Made by a program: the position numbers and the translations under genes. A stretch of 64,000 bases of DNA, from positions 1-64,000 of the forward strand of contig NC_019750.1 of NCBI RefSeq assembly GCF_000317575.1, written 5' to 3'. The notes beneath the pieces are model-generated. The model searched no databases, had not been told where the DNA came from, and was given only the letters and a program-made list of their open reading frames with translations. Every line of letters starts with the position of its first letter. Position 1 is the first letter of the stretch. Below, piece by piece: positions 14,331-23,158 of this stretch. The stretch is from Stanieria cyanosphaera PCC 7437. Lineage in GTDB: Bacteria; Cyanobacteriota; Cyanobacteriia; Cyanobacteriales; Xenococcaceae.

Positions 14331-14621
14331 TTAAACTGGATTATGACTGTAGATTCTGAACCAAACAAATCCAACCAATACGATAAAACCCAATGTTCTG
14401 CGAAAATAATTAACGCCTTGAAATAATTCAAGCCACGCCCAGGTAAACAAAGAACCAAAAGCTATTAAGTCTAATGCTATATTAGTCAGACCACTGGTAA
14501 AAACCAGCTTGAGCAAACTAGCCACGCCCCAGAGGATAATAGGTGGGTTTGGTGATTGAGCGATGACAATATTGCCATTGCTATCGCAGAAGAATTTATC
14601 GAACAACGTCTTTTTTTCCAT
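14331..14621 (-). CDS. Small membrane protein, unknown function
   Basis: 96 residues from ATG 14621. A short N-terminal FFCDSNGNIVIAQSPNPP segment is followed by three hydrophobic stretches (IILWGVASLLKLVF, IALDLIAFGSLFTWAWLEL, TLGFIVLVGFVWF). The sequence around FTWAWLELFQGVNYFRR looks like a conserved cyanobacterial membrane protein of unknown function. The preceding 14180-14330 holds only interspersed-repeat DNA. Confidence 0.6.
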   Translation of the reverse strand: MEKKTLFDKFFCDSNGNIVIAQSPNPPIILWGVASLLKLVFTSGLTNIALDLIAFGSLFTWAWLELFQGVNYFRRTLGFIVLVGFVWFRIYSHNPV

Positions 14622-14817
14622 AGTTTTTTTTTCGGTGTTTATCACTTAGTTTCACAGTTTGAAGAGAGATACACACGACCCAAAAGAAAGATTTTTCGTA
14701 GATTGACAGACGCTAATTCAAATTTTTTGTACAGATGTTATCCTGGCAGTCAACAGATACTATTACGGTTATAAATACTGCCATACCCGTACAGGCTCAG
14801 GATAGAAAAACCAAGAA

Positions 14818-15570
14818 ATGAGCAAGACGATCGCCATTTTTAATCAAGCGGGCGGAGTGGGCAAAACCACTCTTACCCACAATCTCGGCTACCATTTAGC
14901 CAAACGCTCTCATTCCGTGTTGCTAGTTGACCTCGACCCCCAGGCTTCTTTGACTACTTTTATGGGTGTCGATACCGAAAGCCTAGAAAAAACTCCTTTT
15001 GATGCCCTAATTAACGAAGAACCTTTATTTATCCTCAAAGATATTGAGGGAATAGACCTTGCTCCCACTAATATCACTCTCAGCGTGGCAGAGATTCAAC
15101 TGGTTAATCTAGATTTTCGTGAAGTTCGTCTCAAAGAATCCCTCGAACCAATTCGAGATGATTATGATTTTATTCTCATCGACTGCCCCCCTAGTTTGGG
15201 GTTACTCAGCTACACCAGCCTAGTAGCTGCCACCCACGTCCTCGTCCCCATCGAAACTCATTTCAAAGCCTTCCAGGGAACTAATTTATTGCTACAAACC
15301 ATTGCCAAGGTCAGAAAACGAGGCAACCGCCAATTACAGCTAGCGGGTTTTGTTCCCTCCCGTTATGCTGTCAGCAATTCTCAGGATAAACGTACCCTTA
15401 AAGCAATTCAGGAACAGTTTGGTACAGTTGCCCCAGTCTACGAACCAATTCCCCGTACCACCGCTTTTGCTGATGCCTCAGAACAACAGTTACCATTAGC
15501 TCTTTATGACCCCAAGCATTCAGCCTTGAAGATTTTAGATGGACTAGCTACTCAGATAGAAAAACTATGA
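14818..15570 (+). CDS. parA: ParA-type partition ATPase
   Basis: 250 residues with the deviant Walker A motif NQAGGVGKTTLTHN at residues 9-22, DLDPQASLT (A') near 40, and DFILIDCPPSLG (Walker B) near 117. This is a type I partition ATPase that moves ParB-parS complexes over the nucleoid. It lacks the N-terminal HTH of type Ia. parB follows after 209 bp containing parS-like palindromes. Confidence 0.93.
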   Translation: MSKTIAIFNQAGGVGKTTLTHNLGYHLAKRSHSVLLVDLDPQASLTTFMGVDTESLEKTPFDALINEEPLFILKDIEGIDLAPTNITLSVAEIQLVNLDFREVRLKESLEPIRDDYDFILIDCPPSLGLLSYTSLVAATHVLVPIETHFKAFQGTNLLLQTIAKVRKRGNRQLQLAGFVPSRYAVSNSQDKRTLKAIQEQFGTVAPVYEPIPRTTAFADASEQQLPLALYDPKHSALKILDGLATQIEKL

Positions 15571-15597
15571 CGGTTTTTAACAATTAATCAAAATGCT

Positions 15598-15720
15598 GTT
15601 ACCAAAATAATATTACCAATAACGTTATTGGTAACAGTGAAACCCAGCCAAGACAAAGTGTTACCAAATTATTGGTATCGCTCAAGGTAAAACTATAAGT
15701 CATGTGTTACCAATAATCTA
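15598..15720. promoter_or_regulatory. parS-like palindrome cluster between parA and parB
   Basis: A perfect 22-bp palindrome with half-site TTACCAATAAC lies at 15613-15634. Related half or imperfect sites flank it: GTTACCAAAATAAT just before, TTACCAAATTATTGGTA at 15661-15677, and GTTACCAATAAT near 15710. Likely ParB-binding centromere, perhaps also autoregulation of parB. Confidence 0.7.
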
Positions 15721-15779
15721 CCCCGCTCAAAATCACTCTTTCTCTCAAATAACTGTTTACTGATGACTGATAACTGAAT

Positions 15780-16721
15780 ATGACTCCTACTAAAAAAACT
15801 ACCCGTAAAAGCGATCGCCCGTACAATGCCACAGCTAATCTAGACGTTTTATTTGGCGATGAGGAAGCAACAACTAGCCCCCAAATAGTGAAAATTGATT
15901 CTATTTCACTACCAGCTTCTCAACCCCGACGTTATTTTGACCCTCAGAAATTAGAACAGCTAACTCAATCGGTCAAAGCACACGGCATCTTAGAAAATCT
16001 TCTCGTCAGACCTTTAGCAGGAAAAGAAGGAACGTATGAGTTGGTAGCAGGGGAAAGACGTTATTGCGCTGCTCAAGTTGCTGAATTAACGGAAGTTCCC
16101 GTTACCATTCGCGAACTATCCGATGAAGAAGCTCTCTCGATTGCTCTAGTGGAAAACTTACAGCGAGAAGACCTTAATCCCGTTGAAGAAACAGAAGGTA
16201 TTGTTACCCTACTAGGAATCGAACTAAAAGAATCACCAGAAGCAGTGATTTCATTGCTGCACAAGATGGATAACGAGCAAAAAGGTAAAGTTACCAATAA
16301 CGTTATTGGTAACGACGAAAAGCAAAAAATTGAGTCGGTATTTGACAACCTGGGACAGAATTGGCAGTCCTTTGTAAATAATCGGTTGCCCCTGTTAAAG
16401 CTACCCGAAGATATCATAGAAGTGCTGCGTCAGGGAAAAATAGCCTACACCAAAGCTAGGGCGATCGCTAAAATCAAAGACGAGCAGCAGAGAAATAATC
16501 TAATTGACGAAGCTGTTACCCAAAATCTTTCTCTGGTTCAGATTAAAGAAAGAATCAAAGCACTCTCAACTGAAGATAATTCTACTTCCTCACCTTCTAC
16601 CCAAGTAAAAACCATAACCAGTCGTCTCAATCGCTCAAAACTATGGGAGAAAAACCCGAAGAAATGGAAGCAAGTACAGAATTGGTTACAAAAGATCGAA
16701 AATTTACTAGAAGACACATGA
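15780..16721 (+). CDS. parB: ParB-type partition protein
   Basis: 313 residues. It has the N-terminal ParB/Srx nucleotide-binding fold with PASQPRRYFDPQKLEQL, GERRYCAAQ and ENLQREDLNPVEE. A central HTH region follows and then a basic C-terminus. ParB loads on parS and forms the partition complex with the preceding ParA. The protein contains VTNNVIGND, encoded by a perfect copy of the parS palindrome. It shows typical length for plasmid ParB. Confidence 0.92.
   Translation: MTPTKKTTRKSDRPYNATANLDVLFGDEEATTSPQIVKIDSISLPASQPRRYFDPQKLEQLTQSVKAHGILENLLVRPLAGKEGTYELVAGERRYCAAQVAELTEVPVTIRELSDEEALSIALVENLQREDLNPVEETEGIVTLLGIELKESPEAVISLLHKMDNEQKGKVTNNVIGNDEKQKIESVFDNLGQNWQSFVNNRLPLLKLPEDIIEVLRQGKIAYTKARAIAKIKDEQQRNNLIDEAVTQNLSLVQIKERIKALSTEDNSTSSPSTQVKTITSRLNRSKLWEKNPKKWKQVQNWLQKIENLLEDT
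16290..16313. promoter_or_regulatory. Intragenic parS-like palindrome in parB
   Basis: A perfect 24-bp palindrome inside parB, with the same 22-bp core as the copy at 15613-15634. It encodes residues VTNNVIGN in the ParB reading frame. Confidence 0.7.
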
Positions 16722-16783
16722 GTTTTTTCTCTAGTGAAAACTGGTAAGCTAATTTTCAACGGTTGAGATACAAAACGATAGTT

Positions 16784-17023
16784 ATGTACCAAGTAGAGAA
16801 ATGGCAGTATTCATCTTGGCAAAAAGACACTCGTTTTTACCTTCTGGAACTGTGTCAAGATTTATTTGGCAACTGGATTATCAAATGTACCTGGGGTAGT
16901 GCAGTCAAACAAGATTTTGGTCGCTCCAATTCTACAATTTGTCCCGATTATCAAACGGGTTTACTTTGGTACGAGAAACAACAAAACCGCCGTAGTAAAC
17001 GAGGATATAGCCGACAGTTATGA
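16784..17023 (+). CDS. WGR-domain protein
   Basis: 79 residues that form essentially one WGR-like domain: KDTRFYLLELCQDLFGNWII, then CTWGS and a Gly-rich turn, ending RRSKRGYSRQL. WGR domains bind nucleic acid in PARPs and in bacterial proteins. Here it follows parB by 62 nt and may be a small plasmid-encoded DNA-binding protein. ATG 16784 is chosen over an upstream TTG. Confidence 0.7.
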   Translation: MYQVEKWQYSSWQKDTRFYLLELCQDLFGNWIIKCTWGSAVKQDFGRSNSTICPDYQTGLLWYEKQQNRRSKRGYSRQL

Positions 17024-17068
17024 GATTATTGATGTACAGGAAGAAAAATATCAATAAATAACTAATAA

Positions 17069-17572
17069 ATGAACTTAAATAGCAATCTTATAATTGACGA
17101 AGCAAAAATCAAGTTATTTCAAGATTATTTATACTTAAAAACTGATTTTTATAATTGGTTTTCAAAATTCAATTTTTGTGAAGTGTATTACGATGGTTTG
17201 GATAAGTTTATTAATGTCATCAGTGAGTCTGAGCTTAATGGCTTAATCAAGAAAGATGGTACAAAACTGTTTGATGACCGAGAAATTAAACTTATTCTAG
17301 AAGCCAAACAATTTATTTCAGAACCTAATCACAAAATTGGATTATATCGATGCAAAGTCCGTTCCACAGTTACGCTATCGAGAGAAGTTGAGGTGGAATT
17401 TAAAGTTATAGATCGGGATTGTGTCAATATTAAGCAAGCCACTCACGAAGAATTTATTAAACAAGAAGCATTTGAAAAATATGACGAACTTTTTCCTGAA
17501 GAGGATTATTCAGAGTTTGAATTTGAAGAAGGAGAAAGTGATGTAATTGAAATTGAATACTTAGGCTCTTAG
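17069..17572 (+). CDS. Hypothetical acidic protein
   Basis: 167 residues with an aromatic N-terminal half (TDFYNWFSKFNFCEVYYDGLDKF) and a very acidic C-terminus (FEFEEGESDVIEIEYLGS). Soluble and without a recognised motif. AT-rich relative to the par genes. It may form a unit with the WGR gene 46 bp upstream. Confidence 0.5.
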   Translation: MNLNSNLIIDEAKIKLFQDYLYLKTDFYNWFSKFNFCEVYYDGLDKFINVISESELNGLIKKDGTKLFDDREIKLILEAKQFISEPNHKIGLYRCKVRSTVTLSREVEVEFKVIDRDCVNIKQATHEEFIKQEAFEKYDELFPEEDYSEFEFEEGESDVIEIEYLGS

Positions 17573-17591
17573 CAATCTGATTAAAGTTGCT

Positions 17592-18188
17592 TCAGATTTC
17601 AATTTTCAGAAAGTTTTTATAGATACACAGAAAGTTTTCAGCATGGGTAGCTCCTAATTTCTGAATCTCTTGGGGGAAATCATTCAAAGATACTGTGTTG
17701 CCTCCAATACCTAGTTTCTTTGCACCCTCCGCAGCCCCTGCGTGTAAATAAACCATAGTAGGCTGCATACTTAACCATGCTCCTAATCTTCGAGCAACAT
17801 CATAGGCTGTAGTAACACCAAGACCTTTAACTCTATCGGTAACTGACTTAATCCAAGAATAAATGCTCTCGAAGTTATTAAAATCATCGGACTGAATATT
17901 GTCGCTTAGAGAAACTTCCAAACCCTCCTCTAGCTTATGAGCAACCCGACGCTGATGACCGTGCATCTTGCCATTTTCAAAGCGAGATCGCCATGCTCGT
18001 TCAATTGCTTCTGACCAAGTAATATTTTTGTCTCCCCACCATTTATCTTCCCAGTCATAAGAATTGCCATATTCCTCAAGATACTCATCAACTATATCCG
18101 CTAAGGTACTATTCTTAGAATCGTTGTTTTTGCTGTTACAGCTAGCAATCAGTTTTTTGCTCTGACATTTTTGAGATATTGAGTTCAT
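17592..18188 (-). CDS. Hypothetical protein with helix-hairpin-helix-like segment
   Basis: 198 residues. The C-terminal half VKGLGVTTAYDVARRLGAWLSM resembles a helix-hairpin-helix DNA-binding turn and continues into MVYLHAGAAEGAKKLG. The N-terminal part is polar and acidic. I recall similar unnamed proteins on bacterial plasmids but cannot name a family. It is convergent with the preceding acidic protein. Confidence 0.5.
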   Translation of the reverse strand: MNSISQKCQSKKLIASCNSKNNDSKNSTLADIVDEYLEEYGNSYDWEDKWWGDKNITWSEAIERAWRSRFENGKMHGHQRRVAHKLEEGLEVSLSDNIQSDDFNNFESIYSWIKSVTDRVKGLGVTTAYDVARRLGAWLSMQPTMVYLHAGAAEGAKKLGIGGNTVSLNDFPQEIQKLGATHAENFLCIYKNFLKIEI

Positions 18189-18445
18189 TTGTATTTCAGA
18201 GTAGCGATCGCTATTTCTAAAAAGTTGTATCTAAACTCAAAGTACCCATATCGAGTGACTTAATTCCCCTTCCTCCTACCAAAAATCAAAGTTTTAAACC
18301 CAGTTCCGTTTCGTAGTAGTTCCGTTTCCCCAGCCCCTATAGAAGCAGAAAAAAATTAATTTTTTAACTATCGACGAATAATTACTGTTTTCAGATTGTA
18401 GGGCTGAAGCTTATAAAGGAGATGAAAGTCTATCTCTGAGAATAA

Positions 18446-18649
18446 ATGAACCAAAGAAACAACGAGCCGAGTGAGCTTGAAACCAGATTATCTTCCAATG
18501 CTATCGATGCCGTAGCTAAAGCTTTTAACTTAGGAATGTCGCCCCAGGAACTTAAAGAATTCAAGCAGCAGACGATCGCAGATGCTCAGGCAATAATTAA
18601 TGAGTGGGAAATCGAACAATGCCCATTAAGAGACACAGAAGAAAGCTAG
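18446..18649 (+). CDS. Small hypothetical protein starting the export-like module
   Basis: 67 residues, helical, with MSPQELKEFKQQTIADAQ in the middle. ATG 18446 follows an AAAGGAG site at some distance. It overlaps the next gene by 31 nt in another frame, so the two are likely coupled. The 250 bp before it hold no gene; AGTTCCGTTT occurs twice there (near 18302 and 18318). Confidence 0.5.
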   Translation: MNQRNNEPSELETRLSSNAIDAVAKAFNLGMSPQELKEFKQQTIADAQAIINEWEIEQCPLRDTEES

Positions 18650-19551
18650 CTAACGGCGAAGAGAAGATTTATACCTATGTAGTGTCGGGGGATGGTTCGC
18701 GCCGACAATCTCTGTCTGCCCGTGACAGTTCGGACTCGCTACAAATCTACAGGGGTAAAGAATTCCGTCGCATCGTGGCAGCACTTCAGGCAAATTCTAG
18801 TTTGTTAGTTGTGGGGGAAGCTGGTTGTGGCAAAACTTTCTTAGCTCAAGCCATTACCGCCGAATTAATTGAAATGAACTTTCAGGTAGCCGTCACCAAA
18901 CCAGGAACGGTCAAGCAAATTCTAAACGATTTAGCCGAGCAATTGGGAGTGGATACGGAAAACCTCGACGGTAAGGCACTCTCGACAATGGGACTAATGA
19001 AGGAAATAGCTGACTGGTTATTAGTTAATACCGCATTTCTCATCTGCGACAATGCCCATCGCTTTCCCATCTCTTTGCGCTGTTGGTTAGATAAACTCCA
19101 CACCCAAGGACAACCAATTTTACTACTAGCTACCTATCCTCCTGCACGAGACATTTTTCTCAAGCTACCCAGAATCGAACTACAACCGATGAAAGATTCG
19201 GCTACTAGAGCGATTATGTTAGAAGCTGCTGCGGAATTAAACCTGGAACTCACACCCGCCCAATTGTCTTCCCTACAGCAAAGAGTTGGAGGCAATCCCA
19301 TGTTAGCCAAACGAGTAGTCAGAGAAGAATATTTAGGTTTAGACGGTCAGGCATTAGACCATACTCAATGGTTAGATATTACTCCCTACATCATTGCTGC
19401 TTTGATGTGTTTGGTACTGGTGCGCTTTATCGGTTTGGGATTCAACAACAAATCATTGTATCTACTAGGTGGCATCATTACCGTATCGGTAGCTGTAATT
19501 CGCCTCATTTTATACAGCTTGCCTCGTAGTAAAGGACGACTGGGACAATGA
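18619..19551 (+). CDS. AAA ATPase with C-terminal membrane anchor
   Basis: 310 residues from ATG 18619 (a GTG at 18604 is possible). Walker A GEAGCGKTF and Walker B FLICDNAH identify a STAND/TniB-like AAA ATPase. Residues near the C-terminus form two membrane spans (YIIAALMCLVLVRFIGLGF and SLYLLGGIITVSVAVIRLILY). It may energise a membrane process; a TniB transposition role is unlikely because of the membrane anchor and absence of TniA. It overlaps both neighbours (31 nt and 4 nt). Confidence 0.7.
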   Translation: MPIKRHRRKLANGEEKIYTYVVSGDGSRRQSLSARDSSDSLQIYRGKEFRRIVAALQANSSLLVVGEAGCGKTFLAQAITAELIEMNFQVAVTKPGTVKQILNDLAEQLGVDTENLDGKALSTMGLMKEIADWLLVNTAFLICDNAHRFPISLRCWLDKLHTQGQPILLLATYPPARDIFLKLPRIELQPMKDSATRAIMLEAAAELNLELTPAQLSSLQQRVGGNPMLAKRVVREEYLGLDGQALDHTQWLDITPYIIAALMCLVLVRFIGLGFNNKSLYLLGGIITVSVAVIRLILYSLPRSKGRLGQ

Positions 19552-20585
19552 TGTCGCGGACTCACATAGTCCTGGCTGTAGCTGCTACTTCTCTTATTTT
19601 AGGTACGGCTGACCCAATTGTCTTGAGTCTGGGGGCAGTTTGTTCTCAATTACCCGATGTAGATACCACTAAAAGTTTTTCAGGACGAATCCTATTTCCT
19701 CTCAGTAGCTATTTAGAAAAGCGTTTTGCCCATCGTTCCATTACCCATAGTTTTCTAGCATTATCTTTCTTTGCTATTCTTATTTTCCCCGTCACCTTCT
19801 TCGGCTATCAATACTATCTGGGTATGGTTTCTGGTTACTTCTGGGGCTTTTTTGGCGATGTCTTTACCAAATCAGGAGTAGCACTGTTTTATCCTTCTAA
19901 AGTTAGGGCTATCTGTCCCGCCAATCCCAGGTTGAGATTATCTACTGGCAGTAGTGCAGAATGGTTTGTCCTGTTTATCTTGGTAATCTTTGCCATTCTC
20001 AGCATTCAGATTAATTCAGCAGGAGGTATAGTTAGGAGCTTCAATCAAGCATTAGGCTTACCGTCAGGGGCAATAGAAACCGTCAACTCTGACGCATCCC
20101 GTTACTTACTCAAAGCGCACATCAAAGGACGTAACGCCATTACTCAAGAGCCAATAGAGAAGGCATACGAAATTATTCAACCTCTCAATCAAAATGACTT
20201 ACTGGTTAAAGATGAACTGGGAACTACCTATCGGGTGGGCAATTCTCAAGAAAGCCAAATTATTGCCAGTCAAATGAAGATTGATCGAGTAGCACCGATA
20301 ACTACTACCGTAACTAATATTTTCCTCGATGATGAGGACTTATACGAAAAGATCGCAGCCTTACCCCAAGAGCGAACCTATCTCAGTGGTACGCTAACTA
20401 TCTTCGATACCGATGGTCTGATTATTCCCACCCACATAGACCGCTATGACACGATTACTTTACAGCCAGCCAGCGATATTGCCTATGCAAGGTTGATTGC
20501 TGCTACTCCACAGGAAGTGTTGAGGTTGTTGGGGGATTATTATGCCAGTGGGAATTTAGTAGTAAGGATTGTAAAGGGAAAATAG
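19548..20585 (+). CDS. YdjM/DUF457-type membrane-bound metal-dependent hydrolase
   Basis: 345 residues. The N-terminal half has hydrophobic spans with QLPDVDTT and HRSITHSFLAL, the metal-binding pattern of YdjM/DUF457 proteins. A further hydrophobic span (VLFILVIFAILSI) precedes a soluble C-terminal domain of about 170 residues that is not typical of the family. It overlaps the ATPase stop by 4 nt (ATGA), indicating coupled translation. Confidence 0.72.
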   Translation: MMSRTHIVLAVAATSLILGTADPIVLSLGAVCSQLPDVDTTKSFSGRILFPLSSYLEKRFAHRSITHSFLALSFFAILIFPVTFFGYQYYLGMVSGYFWGFFGDVFTKSGVALFYPSKVRAICPANPRLRLSTGSSAEWFVLFILVIFAILSIQINSAGGIVRSFNQALGLPSGAIETVNSDASRYLLKAHIKGRNAITQEPIEKAYEIIQPLNQNDLLVKDELGTTYRVGNSQESQIIASQMKIDRVAPITTTVTNIFLDDEDLYEKIAALPQERTYLSGTLTIFDTDGLIIPTHIDRYDTITLQPASDIAYARLIAATPQEVLRLLGDYYASGNLVVRIVKGK

Positions 20586-20665
20586 AAAATTTTATCAAAG
20601 TGTGTTTTTGTAAAAGAGATTTTGGGGAATTATAAAGCTATCAATACTAAGCTAATACCAAAATC

Positions 20666-21586
20666 ATGATAAATCTTAAACTAAAAACAATCATACAATA
20701 TTTAACTATTTTAATATCTATTTTAGCAATTTGTAAAACGGCATTAGCACAAATACTAGAGGTAGGAAATTCAACTGACACTTATATCTCTGCTAATCAA
20801 GGTAAGTTTATATTTAATAACTTGAAACTTGAAATTAAACACGGCTTCATGCCTTATCTTAGTGGAAATATTACTAATGATACGGATAGAGGATGGATAG
20901 ACGCAAAGTTTGAAGTTATTCTTTACGATAAAAAAAATGAAATAATTGCAAAATCCATATTTCCTATAAACATATATGACTTGCCTAAAGGAGAGAGTCA
21001 ACAAATTGGAGATATTGGGTTAAATGAAAAAAGCTTAAGCTCAAATTTTTCTTTCTCTGATCATGTCAAAAAAGCTAAAACATATGAAATGAAATTTGTA
21101 GGTGGTACTTATGATTCTGACTATAGTATCACTATGACCAAGCCAATATCAAACCAAAATTTAGAATTTGAAGATGATAATATAAGCTTGAACTGGATAT
21201 TTGATGAATCACAATTAGTTTTTATTTTAAGAAATAAAACAGAAAATCCAATCAAAGTTGACTGGAATCAGGTTTCTTATATTGATGTTACTGGAAATGC
21301 TCAAAAAGTAATTCATGAAGGAGTAAAATACGTTAATCGTAATGAATCTCAGATTCCTACAGTGATTCCTCCAACTGCAAAAATTCAGGACATTATATTT
21401 CCTACTAATAATGTTAGTTATGTTTCAGGACAATATGGTGGATGGAGAGAGAAACCAATGTTTCCAGAAGGAGAAGAAGCAAAGATGTACGAGGGAAAAT
21501 CATTTAGTGTTTTTATGCCTTTAGAAGTAAACGGAGAAACTAAAAATTACACATTTACTTTTGATATCACCAATGTATCTCACTAA
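20666..21586 (+). CDS. Secreted or periplasmic protein with FxLYD-like domain
   Basis: 306 residues with an N-terminal signal peptide (hydrophobic core LTILISILAICKTALAQ, cleavage after Ala). The first domain (GNITNDTDRGWIDAKFEVILYDKKNEIIAKS) is like FxLYD/DUF3426 beta-sandwich repeats. A second beta-rich half follows. AT-rich relative to neighbours, which suggests separate acquisition. Role unknown. Confidence 0.55.
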   Translation: MINLKLKTIIQYLTILISILAICKTALAQILEVGNSTDTYISANQGKFIFNNLKLEIKHGFMPYLSGNITNDTDRGWIDAKFEVILYDKKNEIIAKSIFPINIYDLPKGESQQIGDIGLNEKSLSSNFSFSDHVKKAKTYEMKFVGGTYDSDYSITMTKPISNQNLEFEDDNISLNWIFDESQLVFILRNKTENPIKVDWNQVSYIDVTGNAQKVIHEGVKYVNRNESQIPTVIPPTAKIQDIIFPTNNVSYVSGQYGGWREKPMFPEGEEAKMYEGKSFSVFMPLEVNGETKNYTFTFDITNVSH

Positions 21587-21697
21587 AAATGATTGCTATT
21601 GCCTTATAGCTTAATCCAAAATCCAACCCAGATCACGGCTAAAACCCACAACCATAACCGATAACTGGTATTAGAACTCGATAACTAATACCCGCCG

Positions 21698-23158
21698 ATG
21701 TTTGCCAGGAAAGAAAAACCCTTACCAATAGCCGTCCTCAAACCCGAACCCATCAACACCCAACAAACAAAAGGTGAAGGCATCCACTTAGGAGAGGGTT
21801 ATTACTGGAATCCCGAAGCTTTACCCAACGGTCATATTGTGGCTATTGGTGCGTCTGGCAGTGGGAAGACGCAGACCCTCAAGGCGATCGCTTTTTCTCT
21901 CCATCAAACCTACCCAGAGATGCAGGTTATTCTGCTAGATTTTCACGGCGACCAAGAAATCATTGGTGAGACTTACTATCCGATACACATGGCATCTCCT
22001 CACGGTATCAATCCTTTGGTAGTCAATCTCGACCCTGAAGGGGGGGGTTCTAATTTACAAGCAATACAGATAGCGGGGATATTGAAGAAATCCCTGCGCC
22101 TTGGTCCTAATCAGGAAGGGATGCTGATTGAGATTATTAAAACTTGCTATCTCAAACGGGGTATAGTTCAGGAGCAACGGTCAACATGGAGTTTCGAGCC
22201 TCCTAATTTTGATGATATCGAAGAAGAACTGAACCGCCGAGTAGCTACGGCATTTCAAGATGAAGAGAAGAAAGAACTAGCCGAAAGTATCTGTGTTCGG
22301 GATTTACCAGTGGGTAAGCCTAACGCCAGTGGTATTTATTTCATTTTCCATCACAAAGGTGCAGGGGGAGAAAATATACCTCAATCCCCCCCATCTTCCC
22401 CATCTCTCTTATACATCGGTGCAGCTAGAGACATTCAAAAACGCATCGATGGACACCACCACATTCGTTACCTCCTCAAAGAACATTATCCAGGGGAAAC
22501 CTTTCAAATCCGCTACTACGAACATCTATCTGATTGGCAGGAACTAATCAAACTCGAAAACTACCTGATCCAAATCCACAAACCACCTCTTAACCAAACC
22601 ACCCTCAGAACCGAATGCAAAGAAAGCCAGAAATTAAAGCTAAAGCTAGCAGCTACTTTTCAGTATGGAGTTTTCAGCCGTCCCCAACCAGAGTTTAACG
22701 AGAAGCTGGTACGGATCGATCTATCCAAATTACCCACCGAACTAAGAGCGATCGCAGCCGAGTCTTTAGCATGGCAACTAATGAACCAACATCGCTTACA
22801 GGGAGAAATACAGGGTAGACTTCCCCGCACCTTCCTATTCATTGATGAAGCCAAGGAAATGCCCAAAAAGGAAGGCAGTGCTTGCGACCAAATAATTGCT
22901 GATGGGCGTAAATTCGGACTGGCTCTAGTAATGGCATCCCAATCAGAACGTCATCTATCTGCTGATGTTATTGGCAATTCCAGCACCAAAATTGTCTTAC
23001 CAGTTGATCAAACAGAAGTTAAAAAGGTATCCCAAAAGTTTAGATTTTCCGAGAAAAAAGTAGAAGCTCTTACTCCCCTAACTGCCCTCTGTCGGTTTGG
23101 TAAAGATGCCGAACTACTAAAAATCCAGCCCTATTACCAACGTGAGCGAAGATGCTGA
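21698..23158 (+). CDS. HerA/VirB4-like ATPase with an inserted GIY-YIG nuclease domain
   Basis: 486 residues. Walker A is GASGSGKT at residues 51-58, and LLDFHGDQEIIG near 80 is typical of HerA/TrwB-like pumps. Walker B is FLFIDEAKE near 380-386, and ALVMASQSERHLS follows. Between A and B lies an extra domain at about residues 197-307 with SGIYFIF, LLYIGAARDIQKRI, a catalytic-type Glu at 287 (LENYLI) and a final Asn at 299 (PPLN), i.e. a complete GIY-YIG nuclease pattern. This would couple a DNA-translocating ATPase to a nicking or cutting domain. Its stop overlaps the next gene by 7 nt. Confidence 0.78.
   Translation: MFARKEKPLPIAVLKPEPINTQQTKGEGIHLGEGYYWNPEALPNGHIVAIGASGSGKTQTLKAIAFSLHQTYPEMQVILLDFHGDQEIIGETYYPIHMASPHGINPLVVNLDPEGGGSNLQAIQIAGILKKSLRLGPNQEGMLIEIIKTCYLKRGIVQEQRSTWSFEPPNFDDIEEELNRRVATAFQDEEKKELAESICVRDLPVGKPNASGIYFIFHHKGAGGENIPQSPPSSPSLLYIGAARDIQKRIDGHHHIRYLLKEHYPGETFQIRYYEHLSDWQELIKLENYLIQIHKPPLNQTTLRTECKESQKLKLKLAATFQYGVFSRPQPEFNEKLVRIDLSKLPTELRAIAAESLAWQLMNQHRLQGEIQGRLPRTFLFIDEAKEMPKKEGSACDQIIADGRKFGLALVMASQSERHLSADVIGNSSTKIVLPVDQTEVKKVSQKFRFSEKKVEALTPLTALCRFGKDAELLKIQPYYQRERRC

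Noticed and set aside
18619-19551. TniB-type transposition protein
   Set aside because: Walker motifs fit, but two C-terminal membrane spans and absence of TniA/TniQ or transposon ends speak against it.
21698-23158. Third intein in the HerA-like ATPase
   Set aside because: The inserted domain has no Cys/Ser start, no His-Asn end and no Cys/Ser/Thr+1. It is a GIY-YIG domain insertion.
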